Assembly (NCBI RefSeq): GCF_014200015.1
Contig: NZ_JACHOT010000001.1
Span: 868,001-932,000 of the forward strand
Direction of reading: 5' to 3'
DNA from: Aminobacter niigataensis
GTDB lineage: Bacteria > Pseudomonadota > Alphaproteobacteria > Rhizobiales > Rhizobiaceae
Length of the DNA: 64,000 bases
Within the stretch, counting starts at the first letter, position 1. Each line of letters begins with the position of its first letter. The position numbers were made by a program, and so were the translations under genes. This document shows, piece by piece, positions 31,304 to 40,159 of this stretch. The notes beneath the pieces were generated by a model. It saw nothing but the letters and a program-made list of their open reading frames with translations, was not told the DNA's origin and searched no databases.

Positions 31304-32167
31304 ATGCCGCGCATCGCTTACGTCAACGGCCGCTACGTCGCCCATTCAGATGCCTCCGTGCATATCGAGGACCGCGGCTACCAGTTCGCCGACGGCGTCT
31401 ACGAGGTTTGCGAGGTGGCGCGCGGCTTCATCGTCGACAGCGTAGGCCACCTCGACCGGCTCGGCCGCTCGCTGTCGGAACTCAGGATCGACTGGCCGCT
31501 CAACCGCGCCGTGCTCGTGCATGTCATGCGTGAGGTCATCCGCCGCAACCGCGTCCACAATGGCATGGTCTACCTCCAGGTGACGCGCGGCGTGGCGCCG
31601 CGCGATCACGTCTTTCCGGCAAACGGCACGCGTCCCGCACTGGTGGTAACCGCCAAGCGCACCGACCCCGTGGCCGCGGCCAAGAAGGCCGGGGCAGGGC
31701 TCAAGGTCATCACCGTGCCGGAAAACCGCTGGGAGCGCGTCGACATCAAGACTGTCGGTCTCCTGCCCAACGTCCTGGCGCGCCAGCAGGCCAAGGAGGC
31801 CGGCGCCCAGGAGGCGTGGTTCGTCGATCCGGACGGCACGGTCAAGGAAGGGGCAGCCACCAACGCCTGGATCGTCACCAGGGACGGTGTGCTCGTTACG
31901 CGCCCGGCCGACCACGGCATCCTGCGCGGCATCACCCGGACCACGCTGTTCAAGGTCGCCGAGAAGCTCGGGCTGACGGTCGAGGAACGCGGTTTTACCG
32001 TCGAGGAAGCCAAGGCAGCGCGCGAAGCGTTCATCACGGCCGCGACCACACTCGTCATGCCGATTGTTGCCATCGACGGCCAGCCCGTCGCCAATGGACA
32101 CCCCGGATCGGTGGCGCTTTCCCTGCGCGAAGCCTTTTTTGACGTTGCGGAAAAAATCCAAGCCTGA
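31304..32167 (+). CDS. dat: D-amino-acid (D-alanine) transaminase
   Basis: 287 residues, class IV PLP aminotransferase. MPRIAYVNGRYVAHSDASVHIEDRG is split here as MPRIAYVNGRYV and HIEDRGYQFADGVYEV; the PLP Lys sits in the VDIKTVGLLPNVLA segment and TAATTLVMPIVAIDG closes the active site. The order between trkA and hfq and the similarity to DAAT rather than IlvE favour D-alanine/D-glutamate supply for peptidoglycan. A branched-chain or aminodeoxychorismate-lyase-type activity cannot be fully excluded from sequence alone. The ATG at 31304 is preceded by a CGAGGG Shine-Dalgarno-like site. Confidence 0.88.
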   Translation: MPRIAYVNGRYVAHSDASVHIEDRGYQFADGVYEVCEVARGFIVDSVGHLDRLGRSLSELRIDWPLNRAVLVHVMREVIRRNRVHNGMVYLQVTRGVAPRDHVFPANGTRPALVVTAKRTDPVAAAKKAGAGLKVITVPENRWERVDIKTVGLLPNVLARQQAKEAGAQEAWFVDPDGTVKEGAATNAWIVTRDGVLVTRPADHGILRGITRTTLFKVAEKLGLTVEERGFTVEEAKAAREAFITAATTLVMPIVAIDGQPVANGHPGSVALSLREAFFDVAEKIQA

Positions 32168-32305
32168 TAACCGCTTGGGCGTAAATGGTTAAATTCATCT
32201 CGTTCAGCTTGCCGCGCGATGTGGCAAGGGGTGTTTGCTCGCTTGACATGAGCCCGGTAATTTGGCGCATTGGCAGCAGACAGGGATCGGCGAAAGAAAA
32301 AAACA

Positions 32306-32551
32306 ATGGCGGAACGATCGCAGAATCTTCAGGACCTTTTCCTGAATTCAGTTCGCAAGAGCAAAAACCCACTCACCATTTTCCTCATTAACGGCGTGAA
32401 ATTGACCGGAGTCGTTACTTCCTTCGACAATTTCTGTGTTTTGTTGCGCCGTGACGGGCATTCCCAGCTCGTCTACAAGCATGCCATCTCCACGATCATG
32501 CCGAGCCAGCCGGTTCAGATGTTCGATGGCGAGGAAAGCCAGGGCGGCTGA
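32306..32551 (+). CDS. hfq: RNA chaperone Hfq
   Basis: 81 residues: [20 protein letters not shown], the Sm1 strand region [20 protein letters not shown] and the Sm2 motif [15 protein letters not shown], followed by only a short tail as usual in alphaproteobacteria. The hexameric ring matches small RNAs with mRNAs. In diazotrophic rhizobia it was known as nrfA for its effect on nifA. The hflX start follows its stop directly. Confidence 0.97.
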   Translation: MAERSQNLQDLFLNSVRKSKNPLTIFLINGVKLTGVVTSFDNFCVLLRRDGHSQLVYKHAISTIMPSQPVQMFDGEESQGG

Positions 32552-33943
32552 TTGGCACGCGACAGGAACGCCGGCGCCAAGGCCGGTGCCAGCAATGGAC
32601 CCGAATCGATAGGGGGCGACAAAGCCCCCACGCGCGCGGTCGTCATCGTGCCGGTGCTGACGCGCCAGCCCAAGAGTGACGACGACAGCGCACGTCCGCG
32701 CCTGCAGCGTTCGGCCGACGCCCGCCACGACGAAGCCGTGGGGCTCGCCCGCGCCATCGATCTCGAACCCGTTCATACCGCGATCGTCACGCTCAACGAC
32801 CCGCGCCCGGCGACATTGCTGGGCACCGGCAAGGTCGAGGAGTTCGCTGAGATCGTGAAGGAGCGCGGCGCGGAACTGGTCATCGTCGACCATCCGCTGA
32901 CGCCGGTGCAGCAGCGCAACCTCGAAAAAGAGATGAACGCCAAGGTGCTAGACCGCACCGGGCTGATCCTCGAAATCTTCGGGCGCCGGGCGCGCACCAA
33001 GGAAGGCACGCTGCAGGTCGAGCTTGCCCATCTCAACTACCAGAAGGGCAGGCTGGTTCGCAGCTGGACCCACCTCGAGCGCCAGCGCGGCGGTGCGGGC
33101 TTCCTCGGCGGTCCGGGTGAAACGCAGATCGAATCCGACAGGCGCGCGCTCCAGGAAAAGATCATCAAGCTCAAGCGCGAGCTGGAGACGGTGGTCCGCA
33201 CGCGTGACCTGCACCGCGCCAAGCGCCGCAAGGTGCCGTTCCCGGTCGTCGCCATCGTCGGCTACACCAACGCCGGTAAGTCAACGCTGTTCAACCGGCT
33301 GACCGGCGCCAGCGTGCTGGCCGAGGACATGCTGTTTGCCACGCTTGATCCGACGTTGCGCCGGGTGCGGCTGCCGCACGGCACGCCGATCATCCTGTCC
33401 GACACCGTCGGTTTCATCTCCGACCTGCCGACGCACCTGATCGCCGCCTTCCGGGCGACGCTGGAAGAAGTGGTCGAAGCCGACCTCGTCATTCATCTCA
33501 GGGATATTTCCGATCCGGATACCGCGGCCCAGGCCGAGGATGTCGAACGCATCCTTGCCGATCTTGGCGTCGATGCGGCGGATACCGACCGGGTGGTCGA
33601 AGTCTGGAACAAGATCGACCAGCTCGACGAGGGCAATCGCGAGCGCCTGCTTTCCGACGGCTCCGATGGCCGCAAGCTGCCGCCGATCGCGATCTCGGCA
33701 ATCACCGGCGAGGGCATCCCTGCACTTGCCGGCTTGATCGAGCAGCGCGTCTCGGGCGAGCTCGAATCGATCGACGTCACGCTGGAACCCAGCCAGCTTG
33801 GCCAGATCGATTGGCTCTATCGCAATGGCGACGTGGTTTCGCGCACCGACAATGACGATGGCAGCGTGTCGATGACGCTCAAGGCAACCGCTTCGGCGCG
33901 CGACGAGATCGCGGCGAGAATACTACGCAAAAACAAAGGCTAG
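32552..33943 (+). CDS. hflX: GTPase HflX
   Basis: 463 residues, TTG start immediately after the hfq stop. N-terminal HflX domain with the glycine-rich GGAGFLGGPGETQIE loop, then the G domain with Walker A IVGYTNAGKSTLFNRL, DTVGFISDLP and NKID (WNKIDQLD). HflX splits stalled ribosomes, particularly under heat stress. The hfq-hflX pair is conserved in proteobacteria. It converges on mazG with a 6-base gap and a weak shared hairpin (33943-33962). Confidence 0.94.
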   Translation: MARDRNAGAKAGASNGPESIGGDKAPTRAVVIVPVLTRQPKSDDDSARPRLQRSADARHDEAVGLARAIDLEPVHTAIVTLNDPRPATLLGTGKVEEFAEIVKERGAELVIVDHPLTPVQQRNLEKEMNAKVLDRTGLILEIFGRRARTKEGTLQVELAHLNYQKGRLVRSWTHLERQRGGAGFLGGPGETQIESDRRALQEKIIKLKRELETVVRTRDLHRAKRRKVPFPVVAIVGYTNAGKSTLFNRLTGASVLAEDMLFATLDPTLRRVRLPHGTPIILSDTVGFISDLPTHLIAAFRATLEEVVEADLVIHLRDISDPDTAAQAEDVERILADLGVDAADTDRVVEVWNKIDQLDEGNRERLLSDGSDGRKLPPIAISAITGEGIPALAGLIEQRVSGELESIDVTLEPSQLGQIDWLYRNGDVVSRTDNDDGSVSMTLKATASARDEIAARILRKNKG

Positions 33944-33949
33944 GGCGCG

Positions 33950-34774
33950 TTATTTCGCGCTCTTTGCCTGTTGCCACAAGGCTTCCATCTCGTCGAGCGT
34001 TGCCGCCTCCAGGCTGTGGCCAGCATCGTTGAGCGACTTTTCGACGTAGTGGAACCGCTTGCGGAACTTGTCGTTGGTTCCTGACAGCGCAGCCTCGGAA
34101 TCGAGCTGCAGGTGGCGGCCGAGATTGACCAGCGCAAACAGCATGTCGCCGAACTCGTCCTTGACCGCGGCCTGATCGCCGTTGGCCATGGCCTCGCGCA
34201 ACTCGCCGATCTCTTCTTCGATCTTGTTGAGGATGGGTGCTGCCTCGCCCCAGTCGAAGCCGACGCGCGCCGCCTTCTCCTGCAGTTTGAGTGCACGGGT
34301 AAGTGCTGGCAGCGCCACCGGCACCCCGTCCAGAAAACCCTTGCCGTGATCTTCAGGGTCAAGCCCGCGGGCGATGCGCGCCGCGCGCCGCTCGGCCTTC
34401 TCTTCGGCCTTGATCTTCTCCCACATGCCCTTCGCCGAACGCGCCTCGCGCGCCTTGGCGTCGCCAAAGACATGCGGATGCCTGCGGATCATCTTGGTGG
34501 TAATGGCTTCGACCACGTCGCCGAAGGCAAACTCGCCCGCTTCCTCGGCCATCTGGGCGTGATAGACGACCTGCAGGAGCAGATCGCCGAGTTCCTCGCG
34601 CAGATGGTCGATGTCATTGCGCGAGATCGCGTCGGCGACCTCATAGGCTTCCTCGATCGTGTAGGGCGCAATCGTCGCGAAATTCTGCTCGATGTCCCAG
34701 GGACAGCCGGTTTCCGGCTCGCGCAGGGCGGCCATGATCTCGATCAGGCGGGAGATGTCTTTGGAAGGTTGCAT
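33950..34774 (-). CDS. mazG: Nucleoside triphosphate pyrophosphohydrolase MazG
   Basis: 274 residues with two MazG helical modules. The first has YTIEEAYEVADAISRNDIDH and LREELGDLLLQVVYHAQMA (metal-binding ExxE and ExxD), the second KIEEEIGELREAMANGDQAA and DEFGDMLFALVNLGRHL. It hydrolyses NTPs/dNTPs to monophosphates and, in E. coli, lowers ppGpp through MazEF. The start is the ATG before PSKDISRLIEIMAALR. Convergent with hflX. Confidence 0.94.
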   Translation of the reverse strand: MQPSKDISRLIEIMAALREPETGCPWDIEQNFATIAPYTIEEAYEVADAISRNDIDHLREELGDLLLQVVYHAQMAEEAGEFAFGDVVEAITTKMIRRHPHVFGDAKAREARSAKGMWEKIKAEEKAERRAARIARGLDPEDHGKGFLDGVPVALPALTRALKLQEKAARVGFDWGEAAPILNKIEEEIGELREAMANGDQAAVKDEFGDMLFALVNLGRHLQLDSEAALSGTNDKFRKRFHYVEKSLNDAGHSLEAATLDEMEALWQQAKSAK

Positions 34775-34925
34775 GGCGCGATGCTATAGCCCGCCTTACC
34801 TTATCCCAACAATGGCGTGCCGCACGCCGGCCTTGTCCACAGCCTAATCCCTTGCCCCGGCGGCCATCGTGCCTGTGGCGCTCGGGAGCTGTGCTAATGA
34901 CCAGAAATCCGGACGCAGGCAGGAC

Positions 34926-35309
34926 ATGCCCATGCTTCATCTATCGCTCGTTGCAGTCGGCGGCGCCATCGGCGCATCGCTGCGCCATCTGGCCAATCTC
35001 GTAGCACTCAGGCTGGCGGGGCCGAACTTTCCCTGGGGCACGTTGGCGATCAACATTGTGGGTTCGTTTGCCATGGGCCTGTTCATCGGCTGGCTCGCCC
35101 GCCGCACCGGGACATCGAACGAACTGCGCTTGTTCGTTGCCACGGGTATTTTGGGCGGCTTCACCACCTTTTCGGCGTTCTCGCTGGATTTTGCCACCTT
35201 GTGGGAGCGCGGATCGACTTTGCCGGCCTTCGGCTATGCCTTTGCCAGCGTCATATGCGCCATCCTGGCCCTGTTCCTGGGAATGTGGCTCGCAAGAAGC
35301 ATCGGCTGA
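34926..35309 (+). CDS. fluC: Fluoride channel FluC/CrcB
   Basis: 127 residues, four membrane segments. Family signatures are GGAIGASLRH, the Asn-containing TLAINIVGSFAMG and GGFTTFSAFSLD with the Phe residues of the fluoride pore and the central sodium site. It exports fluoride. No fluoride riboswitch was recognised in the 150-base upstream gap. The ATG at 34926 is used; MLHLSL, 6 bases further, is an alternative. Confidence 0.93.
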   Translation: MPMLHLSLVAVGGAIGASLRHLANLVALRLAGPNFPWGTLAINIVGSFAMGLFIGWLARRTGTSNELRLFVATGILGGFTTFSAFSLDFATLWERGSTLPAFGYAFASVICAILALFLGMWLARSIG

Positions 35310-35344
35310 TGCTATTGGGCCGCTTCGAAAAGGACAATTGAACA

Positions 35345-36328
35345 ATGGCAGGCGTTGAACAGATCACGGTGGAAGCCGGCGAAACGGGCATGAGGCTCGA
35401 CCGCTGGTTCAAGTCCCACTATCCGGGGCTCGGCTTCGGCCACCTGCAGAAACTGCTGCGCTCGGGCCAGATCCGGGTCGACGGCGGCCGCGTCAAGGCC
35501 GACACGCGCGTCGAGCCAGGCCAGGTGATCCGCATCCCGCCGCTCGAGGTCGACAAGAAGAACGACGGCCCGCTGACCGCCCGGACCATGCGCGATCAGG
35601 ACGATGGCGACGTGCTGGCCAAGATGCTGATCTACGAAGACTCCAAGGTCTTCGTCTTCAACAAGCCGGCCGGCCTCGCCGTTCAGGGCGGTTCGGGCAT
35701 CGTGCGCCATCTCGACGACATGCTCGAGGCCTGGCGCAACAAGAAGGGCGAAAAGCCGCGCCTGGTGCACCGGCTCGACCGCGACACCTCGGGCGTGCTG
35801 GTCGTGGCGCGCACGCGCCTGGCGGCAATGAAGCTCGCCGAGGCCTTCCGTGCCCGCGAAACCAAGAAGACTTACTGGGCCCTGGTCAAGGGCGCGCCGC
35901 CCAAGCGCGAAGACAAGATCTCGACCTGGCTGATCAAGGAACAAACGCCAGACGGCGACCGCATGCGCGTCGCCAAGCATGGCGAAAAGGGCGCCGATCA
36001 TGCGGTTTCCTACTACCGCGTGCTGGAGCAGGCCGCCCAGACCATGACCTGGCTGGAGATGGAGCCCTATACCGGCCGCACGCACCAGCTGCGCGTGCAC
36101 GCTGCCTTTATCGGCTGCCCGATCATCGGCGATCCGAAATATTTCGAACACGACACCAACTGGGAATTTCCCGGCGGCCTGCAGAACAAGCTGCATCTGC
36201 ATGCGCGCCGCATCGTCATTCCGCACCCAGACCATGGCGTGATCGACGTCACCGCGCCGATGCCGCCGCATATGCGCCAGAGCTGGAACCTCATCGGCTT
36301 CGATGATGAAAGCGGGGAGCCGGCGTGA
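35345..36328 (+). CDS. rluC: RluC/RluD-type 23S rRNA pseudouridine synthase
   Basis: 327 residues. N-terminal S4 RNA-binding domain (LQKLLRSGQIRVDGGRV) and the catalytic core with the conserved Asp in VHRLDRDTSGVLVVART, then GRTHQLRVHAAFIGCPIIGD. The family converts specific uridines in 23S rRNA helices; whether it is RluC or RluD in specificity cannot be told from motifs. It overlaps the HAD gene start by four bases (GTGA). Confidence 0.9.
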   Translation: MAGVEQITVEAGETGMRLDRWFKSHYPGLGFGHLQKLLRSGQIRVDGGRVKADTRVEPGQVIRIPPLEVDKKNDGPLTARTMRDQDDGDVLAKMLIYEDSKVFVFNKPAGLAVQGGSGIVRHLDDMLEAWRNKKGEKPRLVHRLDRDTSGVLVVARTRLAAMKLAEAFRARETKKTYWALVKGAPPKREDKISTWLIKEQTPDGDRMRVAKHGEKGADHAVSYYRVLEQAAQTMTWLEMEPYTGRTHQLRVHAAFIGCPIIGDPKYFEHDTNWEFPGGLQNKLHLHARRIVIPHPDHGVIDVTAPMPPHMRQSWNLIGFDDESGEPA

Positions 36329-37014
36329 CGGCAGCCTCGTCGCGCGACAGCACCGCGGGCGCGTTGAAGCTGGTGCTGTTCGATTGCGACGGCACGCTGG
36401 TCGACAGCGCCGACCTCATCCATGCCACGATGGTCGCGACGTTTCGCGAGGCCGGCCTTGCGGCGCCGCCGCTGGAAGCTACCAAGGGCATCATCGGCCT
36501 GACGCTCGATCTTGCCATCGCGAGGTTGCTAGACCGTCCGCTCGATGCCGAGTGCGGCCGTCTGGCCGAGCGCTACAAGGCGCATTTCACCGCCTCGCGC
36601 GCGCCGGCGAATTTCCATGAGCCGCTCTATGACGGCATCGCCGAACTGATCGACGTGCTCGCCAGGCGCGACGACGTGCTGATCGGCATGGTCACCGGCA
36701 AGTCGCGCCGCGGCGTGCAGCGTGTGCTGGAAACCTATGGTTTAGGGCGCCATTTCGTGACCATCCGCACCGCCGACGACTGCCCCTCCAAGCCGCATCC
36801 CGCCATGGTGCTGGAATGTTGCGCCGAAACCGGCATCGAACCGGCCTCGACTTTCGTGGTCGGCGACGCCATTTATGACATGCAGATGGCCAGAAGTGCC
36901 GGTGCACGCGCGATAGGTGTGTCCTGGGGCTACCATGACCGCGAAGGCTTGCTGGCTACCGGTGCCGAGACTGTGCTGGCCAAGCCCGGCGATTTGCTCG
37001 CCCTCATCGACTGA
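36325..37014 (+). CDS. HAD-superfamily hydrolase (phosphoglycolate phosphatase-like)
   Basis: 229 residues with a GTG start overlapping the rluC stop. HAD motif I is LFDCDGTLVDSA, motif II about MVTGKS, motif III Lys in DDCPSKPHPAMV and motif IV FVVGDAIYDMQMARSAGA. A helical cap between motifs I and II is present. Similar to Gph/PGP phosphatases, but substrates vary within the family. Translational coupling to rluC and closeness to atp12 repeat across rhizobia. Confidence 0.87.
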   Translation: MTAASSRDSTAGALKLVLFDCDGTLVDSADLIHATMVATFREAGLAAPPLEATKGIIGLTLDLAIARLLDRPLDAECGRLAERYKAHFTASRAPANFHEPLYDGIAELIDVLARRDDVLIGMVTGKSRRGVQRVLETYGLGRHFVTIRTADDCPSKPHPAMVLECCAETGIEPASTFVVGDAIYDMQMARSAGARAIGVSWGYHDREGLLATGAETVLAKPGDLLALID

Positions 37015-37043
37015 TTGCCCTTTGCGACTGATAGGAAGAACTC

Positions 37044-37838
37044 ATGCGTGACATCCTGAGCGACCTTGAAACCGGCGACTTGCTGTCCGATCCCGATCCG
37101 ATCCGCCGCGCGCAAAGCACGATGCGCCGGCAACTGCCCAAGCGGTTCTACGAAACGGCATCGGTTGCCGCCGTCGAGGGTGGTTATGCGGTCCAGCTCG
37201 ACGGCAAGCCGGTGCGCACGCCGGGCAGGGCGCTGCTTGCACTGCCGACGGAGGCAGCCGCGCAACTGGTCGCCGACGAATTTGCTGCCCAGGTCGAGAG
37301 CATAAACCCATTCACCATGCCGGTGCTGCGCCTGGTCAACACGGCGATCGACGGTGTTGCTACCGACCCGCAGGCCGTGCTCGAGGACATCCTGCGCTTT
37401 TCGTCGTCGGATCTGCTTTGCTACCGCGCCGACAGCCCGGAAAAACTCGTCGAGCGCCAGTCCGAGGCGTGGGATCCGGTGCTGGACTGGGCGCGTGCGT
37501 CGCTGAGCGCGCATTTCGTTCTGGCCGAGGGCGTCATGCATGTCGAGCAGCCGCGCGCGGCCATTGCCGCCCTTGGCGTCCACCTGTCGCAGCGCGCCGA
37601 GCCGATGCGGCTGGCCGCACTCCATCTGATGACCACGTTGACCGGCTCGGCGCTTCTTGCGCTGGCCGTCGAAACCGGCGAACTGGATGTCGAGGCGGCC
37701 TGGGCCGCCGCCCATGTCGACGAAGACTGGCAGGTCGAGCATTGGGGCCAGGATTCCGAGGCCATTGCCCGCCGCGCCAATCGCAAGCGCGACATGGTTT
37801 CGGCGGTGGCGCTGCTTGAGGCGCTGAAGGCCGGCTGA
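37044..37838 (+). CDS. atp12: ATP12-family F1-ATPase assembly chaperone
   Basis: 264 residues. RRQLPKRFYETASVA and VQLDGKPVRTPGRALLALP are the signature of the ATP12 family (PF07542); WDPVLDWARASLSAHF and a C-terminal acidic/aromatic stretch (HVDEDWQVEHWGQD) also fit. The mitochondrial homologue binds the F1 alpha subunit before assembly. It occurs in alphaproteobacteria and mitochondria, supporting the lineage call. Confidence 0.92.
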   Translation: MRDILSDLETGDLLSDPDPIRRAQSTMRRQLPKRFYETASVAAVEGGYAVQLDGKPVRTPGRALLALPTEAAAQLVADEFAAQVESINPFTMPVLRLVNTAIDGVATDPQAVLEDILRFSSSDLLCYRADSPEKLVERQSEAWDPVLDWARASLSAHFVLAEGVMHVEQPRAAIAALGVHLSQRAEPMRLAALHLMTTLTGSALLALAVETGELDVEAAWAAAHVDEDWQVEHWGQDSEAIARRANRKRDMVSAVALLEALKAG

Positions 37839-37976
37839 CCCCGTCTTGGCCAGCTGGGCGGGCTGCGCCCGAGTCTTGGGCAGAATGTCAGTGTGGCTGC
37901 CCTGGTTTGCCTGTTTTTTGAGCATCGGCTTTTTCCTCGACCTCCGGGACCAGCGCGGATCCTGCTTTTTTCGAGT

Positions 37977-37993
37977 TGGCACGAGGCTTGCTT
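37977..37993 (+). promoter_or_regulatory. Sigma-54 (-24/-12) promoter of glnII
   Basis: TGGCAC-GAGGC-TTGCTT matches the sigma-54 consensus TGGCAC-N5-TTGCW at every conserved position, with GG and GC at the required distance. Transcription should start near 38003, about 50 bases before the glnII ATG. NtrC, encoded at 24.6-26.0 kb, is the expected activator. No clear NtrC-binding dyad was found in the remaining upstream sequence. Confidence 0.85.
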
Positions 37994-38051
37994 CTTCTCT
38001 TGCGACACGCTGGCCGCCAATGGCTGGCAGGCACGACACCGAGAGGATAGC

Positions 38052-39092
38052 ATGACGAAGTACAAGCTCGAGTACATCTGGCTGGATGGTTACACGCCGG
38101 CGGCCAATCTCCGCGGCAAGACCCAGGTCAAGGAATTCGCGGAGTTCCCCAAGCTCGAGCAGCTTCCGCTCTGGGGTTTCGACGGCAGCTCGACCAAGCA
38201 GGCCGAAGGCAAGAGCTCCGACTGCGTGCTCAAGCCGGTCGCCGTTTATCCCGATCCGGCCCGCAAGAACGGCGCGCTCGTCATGTGCGAGGTCATGATG
38301 CCGGATGGCGTCACGCCGCATCCGTCGAACACCCGTGCGACCGTCCTCGACGACGATGGTGCCTGGTTCGGCTTCGAGCAGGAATATTTCTTCTATAAGA
38401 ACGGCCGTCCGCTCGGTTTCCCCGAAACCGGCTTCCCGGCACCGCAGGGCCCGTACTACACCGGCGTCGGCTACCAGGCCGTCGGCGATATCGCCCGCCA
38501 GATCGTCGAAGAGCATCTCGACCTTTGCCTCGACGCCGGCATCAACCACGAGGGCATCAACGCCGAAGTGGCCAAGGGCCAGTGGGAATTCCAGATCTTC
38601 GGCAAGGGCTCGAAGAAGGCGGCCGACGAGATGTGGCTCGCTCGCTACCTGCTGCAGCGCCTGACCGAAAAATACGGCATCGACATCGAGTATCACTGCA
38701 AGCCGTTGGGCGATACCGACTGGAACGGCTCGGGCATGCACGCAAACTTCTCGACCGCCCACCTGCGCGAAGTCGGCGGCAAGGCCTATTTCGAGGCGCT
38801 GATGGATGCGTTCGGCGAAGCCCGCGAAGATCACATCGCTGTCTATGGCCCGGACAACCACCTGCGCCTGACCGGCAAGCACGAGACGGCGTCGATCGAC
38901 GTGTTCACCTGGGGTGTTGCCGACCGCGGCGCTTCGGTGCGCGTGCCGCACAGCTTTGTCCGTGACGGCTATCGCGGCTATCTCGAAGACCGCCGTCCGA
39001 ACTCGCAGGGCGACCCCTACCAGATCGCCTCGCAGATCCTGAAGACCATTAGCTCGGTGCCGACCAGTGTCGAGACCAAGGCTGCTGCTTAA
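38052..39092 (+). CDS. glnII: Glutamine synthetase type II (eukaryotic-like GSII)
   Basis: 346 residues, short as expected for GSII and unlike the 469-residue GlnA at 42.4 kb. MTKYKLEYIWLDGYTPAANL and LPLWGFDGSSTKQAEGKSSD are GSII-specific; GFEQEYFFY and NGSGMHANFSTAHLRE carry metal and ammonium-site residues. It makes glutamine from glutamate and ammonium, works as a heat-labile octamer or decamer and is not adenylylated. Expression is normally NtrC/sigma-54 dependent; the matching promoter lies upstream and GAGAGGATAG serves as ribosome site. Followed by a very strong terminator. Confidence 0.96.
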   Translation: MTKYKLEYIWLDGYTPAANLRGKTQVKEFAEFPKLEQLPLWGFDGSSTKQAEGKSSDCVLKPVAVYPDPARKNGALVMCEVMMPDGVTPHPSNTRATVLDDDGAWFGFEQEYFFYKNGRPLGFPETGFPAPQGPYYTGVGYQAVGDIARQIVEEHLDLCLDAGINHEGINAEVAKGQWEFQIFGKGSKKAADEMWLARYLLQRLTEKYGIDIEYHCKPLGDTDWNGSGMHANFSTAHLREVGGKAYFEALMDAFGEAREDHIAVYGPDNHLRLTGKHETASIDVFTWGVADRGASVRVPHSFVRDGYRGYLEDRRPNSQGDPYQIASQILKTISSVPTSVETKAAA

Positions 39093-39107
39093 ACATTAGG
39101 CAGCGTC

Positions 39108-39150
39108 GAAAAGAAAAACCCCGGGTTTCAGCCCGGGGTTTTTCTTTTCG
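39108..39150 (+). terminator. Very strong bidirectional terminator between glnII and the RHH gene
   Basis: A perfect 18-bp stem: 39108-39125 (GAAAAGAAAAACCCCGGG) pairs with 39132-39149 around TTTCAG. Purine-rich on one side and T-rich on the other, it can end transcripts from both directions. Confidence 0.95.
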
Positions 39151-39182
39151 TGATCAGGTCAGCCAAGCGGCTGGGTGTCGGT

Positions 39183-39488
39183 CTATGCAGCGTAGCGCTT
39201 CAGGGCCTCGATCTCGTCGGCGCCGGGCTTGTGGCCGCGCAGATAGAGCGCGCATGTGGTGCGCAGCATGGATGCGAAGTTCGGGATCGCTCCGTTGATC
39301 TCGATCGCCTCGTCATAGAGCTTCGAGATGAATTTCGGCGTCGTCAGCCCCTGAGAGGACGCGATTTCGTCGAGAAGGTCCCAGAAGGTGGCCTCAAGCT
39401 GGATGCTGGTCGAATGGCCGGCGATCCGGATCGACCGGTTGATCTGGTGATAGCCCTTCGGATCCTGTCCGGCAAATACCCTGCACAT
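39183..39488 (-). CDS. Ribbon-helix-helix domain protein
   Basis: 101 residues. The short basic strand NRSIRIAGHSTSIQLEATFW and helix EIASSQGLTTPKFISKLY fit the RHH_4 family (PF13467), possible small DNA-binding regulators. The ATG at 39488 is chosen over the earlier in-frame ATGs because GGGAGG sits just before it. It converges with glnII on their shared terminator. No toxin partner is next to it, so an antitoxin role is not supported. Confidence 0.78.
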   Translation of the reverse strand: MCRVFAGQDPKGYHQINRSIRIAGHSTSIQLEATFWDLLDEIASSQGLTTPKFISKLYDEAIEINGAIPNFASMLRTTCALYLRGHKPGADEIEALKRYAA

Positions 39489-39691
39489 ATCAATCCTCCC
39501 GATGGCTTGCCCCGGCGTGCGGCACCGGCGCTGGCTGTCGGACGCCATCATCGGCCCAACAGCACGTCATCGCAACCATGCTTTCGTCCCTGCGTAGCAA
39601 ACTATGCTCCAGCACGCGTGGTAACGGGCTGCCACCACTTGGGGCTGCGCGGATTTCATAATCCTCCTGCTTCTAACTGCCAGGAGGACGA

Positions 39692-40087
39692 ATGGCGAAG
39701 GCAATACATTCCATGGTGCGCGTGCTCGATGAGACGCGTTCCGTATCGTTCTATCGCACGGCCTTCGGCCTCGAAATTGCCGACCGGCTCGATTTCGAGA
39801 CGTTCACCCTGATCTATCTCAGCAACCCTGAAACCGAATTCGAGGTCGAGCTGACCGTCAACAAGGGCCGGACCGAGCCCTACGTCTTGGGTGACGGTTA
39901 CGGCCATTTGGCCGTGTCGGTGGACGACCTGGAAGCCACGCACCGGCGGTTTGTTGCGGCCGGCCTGGCCCCCAAGGACATCGTCGACTTCGCGCCGGGC
40001 GGCAAGCCGCTCGCCCGCTTCTTCTTCATCGAAGACCCCGACGGCTACAAGATCGAGGTTTTGCAGCGGGGAGGCCGGTTCAAGTGA
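39692..40087 (+). CDS. VOC family protein, lactoylglutathione lyase-like
   Basis: 131 residues, one glyoxalase domain pair: SMVRVLDETRSVSFYRTAFGLEI, then YGHLAVSVDDLEATHRRF and EDPDGYKIEVLQRG. The metal ligands expected of glyoxalase I (His near the N-terminus, Glu in TEFEVELT, His in GHLAV, Glu in KIEVL) are visible except that the N-terminal one reads HSMVR. CCAGGAGGACGA precedes the ATG. Possibly methylglyoxal detoxification; the following dehydrogenase genes are on the same strand. Confidence 0.85.
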   Translation: MAKAIHSMVRVLDETRSVSFYRTAFGLEIADRLDFETFTLIYLSNPETEFEVELTVNKGRTEPYVLGDGYGHLAVSVDDLEATHRRFVAAGLAPKDIVDFAPGGKPLARFFFIEDPDGYKIEVLQRGGRFK

Positions 40088-40159
40088 AGCATACGCGGCG
40101 AGGGAGAGCGCCGCGCCAGCCAAGCGCCGACGGCGCATAGCAAGCAAGGGAGGAAAATC

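Noticed and set aside
32220-32240. Sigma-54-like sequence upstream of hfq (TGGCAA ... TTTGC)
   Set aside because: Spacing between the two blocks is two bases too long and the -24 block is imperfect.
37878-37902. GGGCAG/CTGCCC dyad upstream of the glnII promoter as an NtrC site
   Set aside because: Does not resemble the NtrC dyad (GCAC-N-GTGC type) and the arms are short.
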